Assembly: GCA_001462345.1 (NCBI GenBank)
Contig: LIUM01000018.1
Location: 17,753 to 81,752, forward strand
DNA: 64,000 bases
From: Fibrobacteria bacterium AD312
GTDB taxonomy: Bacteria > Fibrobacterota > Fibrobacteria > Fibrobacterales > Fibrobacteraceae
Reading direction: 5' to 3'
How positions within the stretch are numbered: position 1 is the stretch's first letter; each line of letters starts with the position of its first letter. Positions 34,038 to 43,344 of the stretch are shown here, one piece after another. The translations under genes and the position numbers were made by a program. The notes below the pieces were generated by a model. It saw only the letters and a program-made list of their open reading frames with translations, did no database searches and was not told the DNA's origin.

Positions 34038-34983
34038 CTAATTTTTTATACAACGGACGGAGTAGCCGACGATTTTAGATAAATTGACGGAACCTATATA
34101 GTTTTTACTGAACGTCATGTATCGAGGATTTGCATATATGGAGCTGTTTTCTGTTGCTGTCCACCAAGAGGTGGTATAGAGTCCATTATCAAAATTTAAT
34201 GATAAGGTAAGGTGAATTTGACCTGCTGGGAAGGCTGAAAATCCAAAAGAATCTAGATTAGAGACATCAACATATTTTTTCCAACCAGCTTTTGATTTTA
34301 AATACGTTCCAGCTTCGGTGTTTCCACCTACAAAAGTTTCAAGAATCGTCCATTCTTCAGAAGAGGGGAGATGGAAGACTTCTGGGCAAATGCCTTGAAC
34401 GGTTTCTGGCAAAGTGCATTCAACGTTTGTACAGCATGTGATTGGATTTTCGGAGTCTTCTGCAAGTGAAACAGAATCAATCGCTGCAGCCCAAGTGTAC
34501 AAGCGACCTGCCACTTCGCCATTTTCAATTTTATTATGATAACACCAAGATTTTTCTAATAGACTGGGTGTTTTTACGCTATCGGCGTAGTCCAAGTTTT
34601 CTGCCATCCAAATTTGGCTACCAATAGTCACTATTTTATACACTTGACCATCACGACTGTCAATGATAGTGTCGTAATTAATTTCTGGATTAAAAATATC
34701 TTCTTTTGAAAAACCATTATCAAAAAAAGTCATCTTTAAAGAGAGTACTTGAGCTAGAAACAGGCGTTTTCGAAGAACTTGAAACTTTCACTGATGAGCT
34801 TGATACGGATGTATTTGAAGAGCTCAAAATGGTGCTGGATGAACTGATGCCTTGTTCGTCATCATTATTGGGACTAGTGCTATTATTACTACAAGCGATA
34901 AAACTGAGAACGATACTTGTGATTGAGACCATCTTGAAGACGTGTTTAATCCTGTATTTTCCATATATTAAATTATGTTGCAC
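34038..34983 (-). pseudogene. FISUMP-domain lipoprotein gene broken by a T7 frameshift
   Basis: The first frame (34983-34720) encodes a lipoprotein signal (lipobox FIAC) and a Ser-rich linker (SSSSTILSSSNTSVSSSS). It then hits TGA in GACTTTTTTTGAT. A second frame starting at 34733 encodes a full FISUMP domain: VTIGSQIWMAENLDYA, HLPSSEEWTILETF, FGFSAFPAG, TSWWTATEN and YSVRCIKN. Removing one T from the 7-T run joins the two. Compared with its neighbour at 35022 it has also lost the homologous start ATG (AGG instead). It is most likely a decaying duplicate; slippage-controlled expression or an assembly error are alternatives. Confidence 0.75.
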
Positions 34984-35913
34984 AAAAATTGTAGTTCCGT
35001 TGGTTTTCTAAAGTGAGTCATCTAATCTTTCACACAACGGACGGATAATCCGGAGTAACTATAGCTGCTGCCCTTGTCAATAGAGGATTTTAGGTAGCTT
35101 ATTTCCCTGTTGTAGGGGTCTCCGAAATTGTCTTTTGTAGCTGTCCACCAGGAAGTGTAGCCGAGGAGACCAGTGTAGTTCGAAGAACCATAGTGGCCTG
35201 CAGGCAGGGCTGAAAATCCGTAAGAATCTGTTCCGCTGATATTACTCGTTGACCAACCAGAAGTCGCTTTTAGTTTGACTCCAGCCGAATCTCTACTTAC
35301 ATAGGTCTCGAGCGTATTCCATTCCGTAGTATCAGGCAAATGCCAGCCAGTTGGGCAAACAACCTTTGCTGCAGTCCAATTGTACAGTACTCCATATTTT
35401 GTGTAGTTGCTACTAGCCTTTGCTTCAGCTACAACTGTTCCATCGTAGTCGTATACATAGTATTTATCACTAAAACTTGATTTATCCGACATTGCATTCA
35501 CGCTAGGCAAATAAGCTAGGTTTTCTGCCATCCAAGTTTGGGTACCAATTTTAACCCACTTGTATTCTCTTGTAGGGGTTTCGCGAGAATCTGTGAATGT
35601 TCCACAACGACCCTCACTAACGCAAGTATTCCACTCTGGATATGAATAAGGAGTGCTTTCTACTGAAGACGAACTTGAAATAGAAGTATTTGAGGAACTC
35701 GAAACTTTCGCAGATGAACTAGAAACGGATGTATTTGAAGAACTAGAATTTTTTATTGATGAACTTGAAACAGGCGTTTTCGAAGAACTTGAAACTTTCA
35801 CTGATGAGCTTGATACGGATGTATTTGAAGAGCTCAAAATGGTGCTGGATGAACTGATGCCTTGTTCGTCATCATTATTGGGACTAGTGCTATTATTACT
35901 ACAAGCGATAAAA
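34757..35913. repeat. Direct 147-bp identical repeat in the FISUMP gene pair (34757-34903 and 35767-35913)
   Basis: The linker and signal-peptide coding DNA of the two FISUMP genes is identical over 147 bp at a fixed offset of 1,010 bp. A further 23 bp matches after one mismatch. The domain-coding halves differ strongly. This indicates recent local duplication or gene conversion of the 5' part only. Confidence 0.85.
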
Positions 35914-35963
35914 TTGAGAACGATACTTGTGATTGAGGCCATTCCGAAGATGCGTTTGAACAT
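35022..35963 (-). CDS. FISUMP-domain lipoprotein
   Basis: The 313-aa product has a lipoprotein signal with lipobox FIAC at about residue 21. A long Ser-rich linker follows, with repeated SSSS plus variable short segments (to about residue 100). The FISUMP domain has YKWVKIGTQTWMAENLAYLP, YNWTAAKVVCPTGWHLPDTTEW, YGFSALPAGHYG, TSWWTATKD and LSVRCVKD. FISUMP domains are greatly expanded in Fibrobacter and lie on the cell surface; their role is not settled. The upstream half is nearly identical to the broken neighbour. Confidence 0.9.
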   Translation of the reverse strand: MFKRIFGMASITSIVLNFIACSNNSTSPNNDDEQGISSSSTILSSSNTSVSSSSVKVSSSSKTPVSSSSIKNSSSSNTSVSSSSAKVSSSSNTSISSSSSVESTPYSYPEWNTCVSEGRCGTFTDSRETPTREYKWVKIGTQTWMAENLAYLPSVNAMSDKSSFSDKYYVYDYDGTVVAEAKASSNYTKYGVLYNWTAAKVVCPTGWHLPDTTEWNTLETYVSRDSAGVKLKATSGWSTSNISGTDSYGFSALPAGHYGSSNYTGLLGYTSWWTATKDNFGDPYNREISYLKSSIDKGSSYSYSGLSVRCVKD

Positions 35964-36144
35964 GTGTTCTCCATATATTAATTTGTATGGTAAATATAAT
36001 CACATAGCGAGAAAAGGGGAGATGATTTTATACAAAAATAATAATGAATTTCAATTCATAACTAATGGCATTAAAACCGTACATTTCATCGAAAGTCTGG
36101 TGAATTTCAGGTTTTCAATGAAATGGAGTTATAGGGGAGTTCTT

Positions 36145-38568
36145 TTACTTTACTTTGTTTATTAGCAAGCGGGATTTGGCGATGCCATTTTGTTCAATAA
36201 TCGCAATATAAAGTCCTTGATTAGGAGCAAGTTCATCTAAAGCAAGTGTCCCTTGATTGGATGTAAGCTCTTGTCTACGTAGGATCTTTCCGTTTATTTG
36301 ATATAAGACAATATGACTACCAGCATTTGATGTATTGTAGTAGAGTAGATCTCCTGCTTGGCGAAGATTGAAATTTCCTCCGAGAGTCAAATTCATTGGA
36401 TTAATTTCTGTTGACGCTTCACTCACATTATAAGTGATGATATTTGAATTAATTACACTTCCAGCTGCTTCAGTGGCTTTTGCTACAAGATAATAGGTCC
36501 CTTCCGTAGATGGAGTCCAGTTAAAACTATAAGGAGCATCTGTATCTGTACCAAGAGTCGTCATTGTCATGGTTGCTTTGTCTGTGGCATAGAATGTCAC
36601 TGATGAAATTCCCTTGGAGGATTCAACGTTTGCGGTTAATTCAACAGGTTCTTTTGCTTTGCTTGTATTTTGATTCGAAGGAGTCCCTAATGCCACTGAT
36701 GTAGGGATGATCATGGTCATATTAGGTGCTGGAGGAGTATCCATTCCCACTCCAAAGTAAAAGCCAAGATTGGGTGGCTGGTTATATGAATTTTGTTGCC
36801 AAGAAATAGCGGTGCGGTAGTTTGGATCGTGCATTAACGTGTACATTCTTTGGGTAGTAGTAAATGGTGTTACCATAATAACTATGGAATCGCTTTTTGA
36901 ATTTCTGAAAATGAGTTCTTCGCGCCAATCCCCTAAAATATCGGCTGTTAAACAGGGGTTTGATTTTGTTCCATTGTTGTCTGCGACATCGGTGATATTG
37001 TATAGGGTAGCCACTCTGTCTGTCCCTTGTTTACTCGCGTTCCATTTGGTAATCACCGTTCTATCATATAATTCGCGCATCACATCGCCATCCCACCAAA
37101 CGGCAAAATTATAAGTATTGCCATTGCCTGCAGTGGTCGGTTGTACGGTCGATATTTTGGTGCCTTTGCTGTTATAAATTCCAGAACCATCGCTAGCCCA
37201 GAATTCATAGCCTTTATGATTTTCATCGATATCGGCGGTTAGGCATCGGCCAATATCGCCACTGGAGGTAAGAGACCATTGCTTTTGACCTGTAGCGGCA
37301 TTGCGTAATAATACGCCTGGAACAGTGCTTCCATTGGCTCCTTCTAGGCAACCATAGTGCTCTAAACCTTCTTTGTCTGGGTCAATATCGGCTAAATGTT
37401 GTGAGTCGCCATGTCCAAAACCGGTGGAGTAAATCCCTTTTCCATTTTCATCTACAGCCATAGATCCGTATATAATCTCATCTCTCCCATCACCATCAAT
37501 ATCGCCAACAATCATATTATGGTAGCCAGAGCCAGAATAATTTGTAGGTGTTCCATTAGGGTCACTATCGTATGCCCATTTTTTACTTAAAGAACCGTTT
37601 TTGAAATCCCAAGCTTCTATTTTGATTCTATGGTAAATGCCTCGAGTAATTATAAAACTAGGATTTTTGCCATCGAGATACGCTACAGACCACATGCATT
37701 TTTCAGCTCTGTGGCTTAATTGCCCGTCACTCATGCCTGCAGAACCCCATTGCACCATAGGATCACGAGCGATATACTTATCCCATGCGATTTCTTTTCC
37801 TGTTTGACCATCAAAAATGGAAATATAATCGGGACCATGGATTCTGTAATAAGTTGTGTTTAAGGCGGCGGTGGAGCGGTAATTGGTTTTGCCGTCGTTA
37901 TCCCTGTCTCCAATTTTATTCCCTGCACCATCGGTAAAATCATCGGATGTTCTGGTTGCGACTTCTGCCTTGCCATCGCCATCTAAATCGTACACCAAAA
38001 AATTGATTTCAACAGCGTTGATCATATTGGGCCCCAAATTGATGGCCCACATAAATGTTCCATCCATTTTATAAGCTTCTAAATAGTGATATGTGGTGGC
38101 TGTAACCGTAGCATCAATCGAAAGTCGTTTAATTACAATTTCGTATTCACCATCTCCATCAAGGTCACCAACAGAGGCGTCGTTGATTTCGTATTTATCA
38201 AAGGCTCCGTTGATTGCACGTACAGGAATCTTAAAAAACTCCTTTTCTAAAGAAGCCACTTCTTCAGAGAGTCCTTGTTCTATACCATTGATGACTGCTC
38301 TTACGGCGTACTTTTCACCATTATTTTGAGTATCAAGATAGTTGGATACCGTTAAATCGGATTTGATTAATTGAGAACCCCTATAGAGGTTATAAGTCGC
38401 GTTATCTTTATATTCTGGCCCTAAAATACGCCATTGGACTAAAACACCTGCACTTGTCTTGACAGCCACTAAACCTCGATTTAGGTTTTCCATTTGACGC
38501 TGTGCGTAAGAACTAGTGGAAATGACTAGAATAAGCAATAGCCCAAATAAAGAAGAAAATGGCTTCAT
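36145..38568 (-). CDS. Secreted rhamnogalacturonan lyase, polysaccharide lyase family 11
   Basis: The 807-aa product has a signal peptide ending near SSYA, then RQMENLNRGLVAVKTSAGV, the usual PL11 start. A FnIII-like segment and the eight-bladed propeller follow, with repeated calcium-type loops (DLDGDGEYEIV, DLDGDGKAEVATRT, DRDNDGKTN, DIDGDGRDEIIYG) and FGHGDSQHLADIDP. After about residue 645 comes an Ig-like domain. The last about 60 residues (LYQINGKILRRQEL ... GLYIAIIEQNGIAKSRLLINK) resemble a type IX secretion sorting domain. It cleaves the rhamnogalacturonan I backbone of pectin outside the cell. Confidence 0.9.
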   Translation of the reverse strand: MKPFSSLFGLLLILVISTSSYAQRQMENLNRGLVAVKTSAGVLVQWRILGPEYKDNATYNLYRGSQLIKSDLTVSNYLDTQNNGEKYAVRAVINGIEQGLSEEVASLEKEFFKIPVRAINGAFDKYEINDASVGDLDGDGEYEIVIKRLSIDATVTATTYHYLEAYKMDGTFMWAINLGPNMINAVEINFLVYDLDGDGKAEVATRTSDDFTDGAGNKIGDRDNDGKTNYRSTAALNTTYYRIHGPDYISIFDGQTGKEIAWDKYIARDPMVQWGSAGMSDGQLSHRAEKCMWSVAYLDGKNPSFIITRGIYHRIKIEAWDFKNGSLSKKWAYDSDPNGTPTNYSGSGYHNMIVGDIDGDGRDEIIYGSMAVDENGKGIYSTGFGHGDSQHLADIDPDKEGLEHYGCLEGANGSTVPGVLLRNAATGQKQWSLTSSGDIGRCLTADIDENHKGYEFWASDGSGIYNSKGTKISTVQPTTAGNGNTYNFAVWWDGDVMRELYDRTVITKWNASKQGTDRVATLYNITDVADNNGTKSNPCLTADILGDWREELIFRNSKSDSIVIMVTPFTTTQRMYTLMHDPNYRTAISWQQNSYNQPPNLGFYFGVGMDTPPAPNMTMIIPTSVALGTPSNQNTSKAKEPVELTANVESSKGISSVTFYATDKATMTMTTLGTDTDAPYSFNWTPSTEGTYYLVAKATEAAGSVINSNIITYNVSEASTEINPMNLTLGGNFNLRQAGDLLYYNTSNAGSHIVLYQINGKILRRQELTSNQGTLALDELAPNQGLYIAIIEQNGIAKSRLLINKVK

Positions 38569-38700
38569 TATAACACCTTATAGGGTAGTGAATATTAACT
38601 CAGTATAAATATACTTTATCCATATAATATGTGTTATCAGGGGACTCATTCTCAGTTGTCCAAAGACACCAATAAATATAATGATTTTTTTACAGATAAT

Positions 38701-39400
38701 GGACGTTGGTATGATTTTCGCGGAGATGCAATCATAAAATGGAGTGAATGCAGACATGAATTTCGCGGAAATTACAATTATATTGAAACTGTTTGAATTT
38801 TCGAATTTTCGCCATTTGTTGATATAAACGCTGTAATATAATTATAAACAAAAAATAGGCATGATTTTCGTGGAAAATTATTTAAAAATTATTTGAAAAT
38901 CGTAAAATTTGAAACAAACCAATTTTCGGAAAAACCGATTATGGGACAGTTTTTATGGATTCAAATGAATTGAAAATAGGCATGATTTTCGCGATTAAAG
39001 AGCGTTATATTCCAGCAAAAGTAGAAATAATGGACGCTCGCATGATTTTAGCGAAACGTCATAAATAACACGAAAAATCATAATAAAATGAATTGAAAAT
39101 AGGCATGATTTTCGCAATTAAAGAGCGTTATATTCCAGCAAAAGTAGAGATAATGGACGCTAGCAGGATTTTCGCGGAGATGCAATCATAAAATGGAGTG
39201 AATGCAGGCATGATTTTCGCGATTAAAGAGCGTTATATTCCAGCAAAAGTAGAAATAATGGACGCTCGCAGGATTTTCGCGGAGATGCAATCATAAAATG
39301 GAGTGAATGCAGGCATGATTTTCGCGGAGACGCAATCATAAAATGAAATGAAAATGGGTATGATTTTCGCAAAACGTTATTATAATACAAAAAATCATAA
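38701..39400. repeat. Intergenic repeat array built on GCATGATTTTCGCG
   Basis: Two unit types recur. One starts GCATGATTTTCGCGATTAAA and runs to TGGACGCTCGCA (ATG at 38982, 39105 and 39210). The other starts GATTTTCGCGGAGATGCAAT and runs to GGAGTGAATGCAG (near 38713, 39172 and 39281). Isolated GATTTTCG cores occur around 38866, 39321 and 39361. The array lies in the 911-bp gap between the divergent PL11 gene and pgpA/hflX. Each long unit contains a 28-codon ORF. No match to a known element is recognised. Confidence 0.8.
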
Positions 39401-39479
39401 AAAAAACGAAAATGTTGTTAAAAAACCGAATGTCTTATAACACGAAAAAGTCATGTAAAAAATAGCGAAAGGGCCTTTT

Positions 39480-39971
39480 TTACATCAATACAAAATTCGT
39501 GAAAACAGTCAAAATAACCCCTGCATATAGGCCGCCGAGCATATCATCGGCCATCACACCCCAAGCTTTAGGCAATTTTTCTAATTGATGAATGCCTAAG
39601 GGTTTTAAAATATCAAAAAAACGAAATAACGTAAAGCCGAGTAATAAAAGCCACGGGTATTCTAAAATGAATGAGAAAGGAATAAACGCAAAAGCAAGCC
39701 ATTGCCCAGCCACCTCGTCAATCACAATCCAGCCAGGGTCTTTTGTTTGAGATTGTATCATGGCTTTATTTACAAAAGGGATTGCCATAAAAAAAATGGC
39801 AATGGAAAAAACAGAAAGTAAATTAAAGGGGAGTAGTAACGCGATTGGAAAAACAACGGCTGCTGCAAAAAAGCTTCCATAAGTCCCAGGCATTTTAGGA
39901 AGCAAACCAGATCCTAAAAAGGTGGTGATTAGTAAAGTCAAAAGGTCTACTTTTTTACATTCCGGTTTCAT
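39480..39971 (-). CDS. pgpA: Phosphatidylglycerophosphatase A
   Basis: The 163-aa product has four membrane helices and the PgpA motifs: FLGSGLLPKMPGTYGSFFA near the N-terminus, DPGWIVIDEVAGQWLA (catalytic acidic loop), FRFFDILKPLGI and GVMADDMLGGLYAG near the end. PgpA dephosphorylates phosphatidylglycerol phosphate in the inner membrane to give phosphatidylglycerol. The start overlaps hflX by 17 bp. Confidence 0.92.
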   Translation of the reverse strand: MKPECKKVDLLTLLITTFLGSGLLPKMPGTYGSFFAAAVVFPIALLLPFNLLSVFSIAIFFMAIPFVNKAMIQSQTKDPGWIVIDEVAGQWLAFAFIPFSFILEYPWLLLLGFTLFRFFDILKPLGIHQLEKLPKAWGVMADDMLGGLYAGVILTVFTNFVLM

Positions 39972-41172
39972 CGATCAAATTCTCCGTAACCCATCCGTCG
40001 GGAGCATTGAGTTCCATTTCTTTTTGAACTTCACGCTCTTTTTGCCAAAGGTCTTTCTTTTCAATTAATAACTCTTTTAGGGCTTCCATGCCAATATTTT
40101 CTTTAGCACTCACTTGAAGTACGTTCGGGTATTTTTCTAAAAGCTCACGCCTTTTAGAATCATCAATCATTTCAGCCTTATTAAAAACTCGAATACGAGG
40201 GATTTTACCATCAATAATATTGTCCAAAACGCGGTGCGTCACTTCCATGTGTTCTTCATAATCCACAGCCGAAGAATCAACTACTTCTAAAATACAATTC
40301 GCATGAGCTGCCACACCTAAAGTACTTTTGAATGTCTCTACAAGATGATGAGGCAGTTTACGAATAAAACCAACCGTGTCACTCAAAATGATATTTTCGC
40401 CATTACCAATATAGAGCTGCCTTGTCGTACTATCTAAAGTGGCGAAAAGTTTGTTTTCTACGTACACATCGGCTTTGGTCAGGCGATTGATCAAAGTGCT
40501 TTTGCCTGCGTTCGTGTACCCGACAATCCCCACATGAAAAATATCACTACGGTTTTCGGCTTGTCTCTCTCTTGCCGTTTCAATCTTTTTCAATTTCTTT
40601 TTTAGCTCTTGAATACGTTTTCGAATCAAGCGTCGGTCTGTTTCTAATTGCGTTTCACCAGGGCCTTTTGTGCCAATACCACCATTATGCTGGCGGCATA
40701 AGTGAGTCCATGCATGAGTTAGACGAGGCATAAAATATTCAAGTTGAGCGACTTCAACCATCAAACGGCTTTCTGCTGTCTGGGCGTGCTTTGCAAAAAT
40801 ATCGAGAATTAATCCCGTACGATCTAAAATTTTAGTGCCAGGAAGGCGAGTCTCTAAATTACGAATTTGAGAACCAGATAAGTCTTCATCAAAAATGACC
40901 ATCTTTGCTTCGTGTGCTGTTAAAGATTCTTTAATCTCTAAAACTTTGCCTTCGCCAATCAAAGTCGCAGGATTAAAACATTGCACTCGCTGTAAAAAAG
41001 TATCAACGACTTCGGCTTTGGCTGTATCGGCGAGGCGAGCCAACTCATTCAGATGCTCTTCGGCTTGCCACATTCTTACTTTAGGAGTGGCAATCCCTAC
41101 AAGAATTGTTTTTTCGCGTTCATTTTTTGAATGAACAATTACTTTTTCTTCAGTTAGTGGAATTTTATCCAT
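39955..41172 (-). CDS. hflX: GTPase HflX
   Basis: The 405-aa product has the HflX N-terminal domain and a Gly-rich linker, GGIGTKGPGETQLETDRRLI. The G domain shows VGIVGYTNAGKSTLINRL (G1), ATLDSTTR (G2), LSDTVGFIRKLP (G3), FNKAEM (G4) and VSAKENIG (G5). HflX splits stalled or idle ribosomes. It is the first gene of a two-gene - strand operon with pgpA. Confidence 0.95.
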   Translation of the reverse strand: MDKIPLTEEKVIVHSKNEREKTILVGIATPKVRMWQAEEHLNELARLADTAKAEVVDTFLQRVQCFNPATLIGEGKVLEIKESLTAHEAKMVIFDEDLSGSQIRNLETRLPGTKILDRTGLILDIFAKHAQTAESRLMVEVAQLEYFMPRLTHAWTHLCRQHNGGIGTKGPGETQLETDRRLIRKRIQELKKKLKKIETARERQAENRSDIFHVGIVGYTNAGKSTLINRLTKADVYVENKLFATLDSTTRQLYIGNGENIILSDTVGFIRKLPHHLVETFKSTLGVAAHANCILEVVDSSAVDYEEHMEVTHRVLDNIIDGKIPRIRVFNKAEMIDDSKRRELLEKYPNVLQVSAKENIGMEALKELLIEKKDLWQKEREVQKEMELNAPDGWVTENLIDETGM

Positions 41173-41441
41173 TTAGATTCATTTTTGGTTTAAAGCGACT
41201 TTGTTTTCTTAAGCTAATCCATTTGGATTTTACTTGACAACATTGATAGCTAATGGTTTTGAAAAGTGGTGATAATATAAGCAAAAATAGAATTTAAAAC
41301 AACTAGTATCCCCTTAGCACAGAAAGGGGTTGTAGTAAAAAGAACAGTTTTTTGTTTTATTTTAATAAGAATTGTCAAAAATATGCTATAATATTACTCA
41401 CTCTTTTTTCATGTTGAGAAGAGAAAAAAAAGGAGTTGATA

Positions 41442-42287
41442 ATGAAAATGAAATTAATGCTTTTAGGAACGGCAGTGTTCCTATGCTCTTGTGCTGGTAT
41501 TAATGTGAAACAACCTGAAATTGGCTCTGTAAAAAAAATTGCCATTTTAAGTGTTACAGGTAATGAAGAAATCAAAGACATTAAAGTGGAAAAAGGTGAA
41601 AAAGAAACCTTGCTTAAATCCATTGGAAATGCGATTAAAGATAATATTGATTATCTTACTGAAGAACAAGTCACTATCGTAACACATGGTGCCAATGAAT
41701 TATTCAAAACATTCAATGAGATGAATGGCTGGACTGTGGTTCCTTTTGAAACAGTCACTGAAAGCCCAGAAGTAGAAGCGTTCTTTGTAGATAATAAAAT
41801 CGAAGGCGAATCCATCAATGTGGGTGCAGTCAAACTCAAAGAAAAACAAGACGTTCGTCGCGTGGCTCCTAATGGAATGCGTGTACTTCCTTATAACAAA
41901 ATAAATCCACAAGGCATGACATGGGTTAACGGTGAACGAGTGGAAGCTCCTATTCTTCGTGGTATCGGAAAACTTTGTGAAACCTTAGGCGTTGATGCCA
42001 TTGCTGTGGCTGAATTTTATTTTGCCTATGAAACTGGCATGATGACAAAAGTAACAAGTAATGTCACACCAATCGTTGCTGTGAATGTAGTTCTTGTAGA
42101 CAAAAATGGAAATAAGATTTTATACACCGATTACGGTTGGAAAACATTTGAATCGGATGATGCCGCCAAGATCAATCGTGATTATTTGAACTTAAAAGAT
42201 AATCGCTCAGTCAAGGCCTACAAAAGAGGTGTTGATATTGCTGTGGCTGGCTTTAAAGAAAAAGCTGCTAAGAAGCTCGGCAAATAA
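41442..42287 (+). CDS. Lipoprotein, unknown function
   Basis: The 281-aa product has a lipoprotein signal (LFLCSC-like lipobox in FLCSCAG). The mature chain begins VKQPEIGSVKKIAILSVTGN and contains GIGKLCETLGVDAIAVAEFYFAYE and TPIVAVNVVLVDKNGNKILYTD. This resembles GNA1162/CsgG-like lipoproteins in strand pattern, though no clear match is claimed. AAAAGGAG lies 6 bp before ATG 41442; the upstream TTG is rejected. A TATAAT box at 41387 may be the -10 element. A strong terminator follows. Confidence 0.75.
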   Translation: MKMKLMLLGTAVFLCSCAGINVKQPEIGSVKKIAILSVTGNEEIKDIKVEKGEKETLLKSIGNAIKDNIDYLTEEQVTIVTHGANELFKTFNEMNGWTVVPFETVTESPEVEAFFVDNKIEGESINVGAVKLKEKQDVRRVAPNGMRVLPYNKINPQGMTWVNGERVEAPILRGIGKLCETLGVDAIAVAEFYFAYETGMMTKVTSNVTPIVAVNVVLVDKNGNKILYTDYGWKTFESDDAAKINRDYLNLKDNRSVKAYKRGVDIAVAGFKEKAAKKLGK

Positions 42288-42310
42288 TAATACGGGCTCC
42301 TTTAAAAATG

Positions 42311-42341
42311 AAGAGCTTCTCTAAATGAGAAGCTCTTTTTG
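42311..42341 (+). terminator. Rho-independent terminator
   Basis: A perfect 11-bp stem (AAGAGCTTCTC / GAGAAGCTCTT) with a 5-nt loop is followed by TTTGTTT. It ends the lipoprotein transcript and may also serve the convergent pseudouridine synthase gene. Confidence 0.93.
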
Positions 42342-42363
42342 TTTAAAAATTTTAAATCGCTTT

Positions 42364-42912
42364 TTAGATCACTTTTTCTGTCACTACACGCCACTCGCCT
42401 GGCTGTAAGGAATCGAGTGAAATGTTTCCGATTTGAATGCGGATTAATCGTAAAGTAGGGAAGCCAACCGAAGCCGTCATGCGGCGCACTTGACGATTTT
42501 TCCCTTCCGTTAAAGTTAGTTTTACCCAAGACGTTGGAATATTGGCCCTATGGCGAATCGGGGGATGACGCTCCCATAAAAAATCAGGCTCAGTGGCTAC
42601 CTCGGCAATACACTTTTTCGTATGATACCCTTGAATCACCACCCCAGACATTAACTTTTGAATTGCTTCTTTAGAAATTTTTCCTTCCACTTGCACCAAA
42701 TAAGTACGAGGATGGTTCGTTTCAGGATCCAGCAATCTTTTGATCAATTTGCCGTCATCGGTTAAAAGCAAAGCCCCTTCACTATCATAATCTAAACGCC
42801 CTGCCGCATAAACCCCTTCAGGAAACCCAAATTCATTCAATGCCCTATGCCCCGCTTCGGGGGAGAACTGACTCAGCACACCATAAGGTTTATTAAATAA
42901 AATAACAGCCAT
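42364..42912 (-). CDS. rluE: 23S rRNA pseudouridine synthase, RluE-like
   Basis: The 182-aa product is a small RsuA-family synthase without S4 domain. VILFNKPYGVLSQF is at the N-terminus, AGRLDYDSEGALLLTDDG contains the catalytic Asp, and LTEGKNRQVRRMTASVGFPTLRLIR is motif III. The short length and missing S4 domain fit RluE, which modifies U2457 of 23S rRNA in E. coli. Target by family only. Confidence 0.85.
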   Translation of the reverse strand: MAVILFNKPYGVLSQFSPEAGHRALNEFGFPEGVYAAGRLDYDSEGALLLTDDGKLIKRLLDPETNHPRTYLVQVEGKISKEAIQKLMSGVVIQGYHTKKCIAEVATEPDFLWERHPPIRHRANIPTSWVKLTLTEGKNRQVRRMTASVGFPTLRLIRIQIGNISLDSLQPGEWRVVTEKVI

Positions 42913-43344
42913 ATTGTTTCAAATATAAGACCTCTCGAATATGAATACAAGGGACTTTACCCTCTATTTCAGTTGGTTAGTGCTGCTACCCAGTTGAAAG
43001 GTAATGACATAATTACAGGCTTTCTCAAAATTTGCGACAACCACTCCTTTATTTCATTCTTTATTAGAAAACTCCAACAACACGCATTTTTTGCGTGCTC
43101 ATTTTATTTACATCATAGTCAAAAAAGAACTTTTTTTACGAATCTTTTAATATTCGCAATAATATGCATTACTTCTTGAGCTTTTCATACCGCTAATTAA
43201 ATATGGCTGAAGCAGATACAAGACTTAAATCAGTTAGCAAACACAAAAAAAAATACTACAGAAAGAAAGCGATGGCAGTTTATTGAATAAGGGAGAGAAA
43301 AACTGCTTTTTTATGAGTATTTTGAAAGTATATTATAACGTGCA
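42913..43344. other. Gene-free stretch before the second defence island
   Basis: No gene is visible. A tRNA-like stretch (TTTCAGTTGGTTAGTGCTGC at about 42967, then TACCC ... GGTAA) looks like a degenerate D-arm/anticodon-arm remnant. It lacks a T-arm and acceptor stem. An AT-rich promoter-like segment (TATTATAAC) lies 7-14 bp before the next ATG, with no clear ribosome binding site. Confidence 0.4.

Noticed and set aside
34706..35011. + strand frames opposite the FISUMP linkers (Glu/Asp-rich proteins)
   Set aside because: They are the complement of the Ser-rich linker coding DNA and contain no signal or domain.
38701..39400. CRISPR array in the GCATGATTTTCGCG repeats
   Set aside because: Repeats are long and uneven, spacers are not unique and of unequal length, and no cas gene is in the window.
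42960..43025. tRNA-like sequence (TTTCAGTTGGTTAGTGCTGC ...) before the second defence island
   Set aside because: A D-arm-like stretch is visible, but no T-arm (GTTCGANTC) or acceptor pairing can be found nearby, so it is not called as a tRNA or attachment site.
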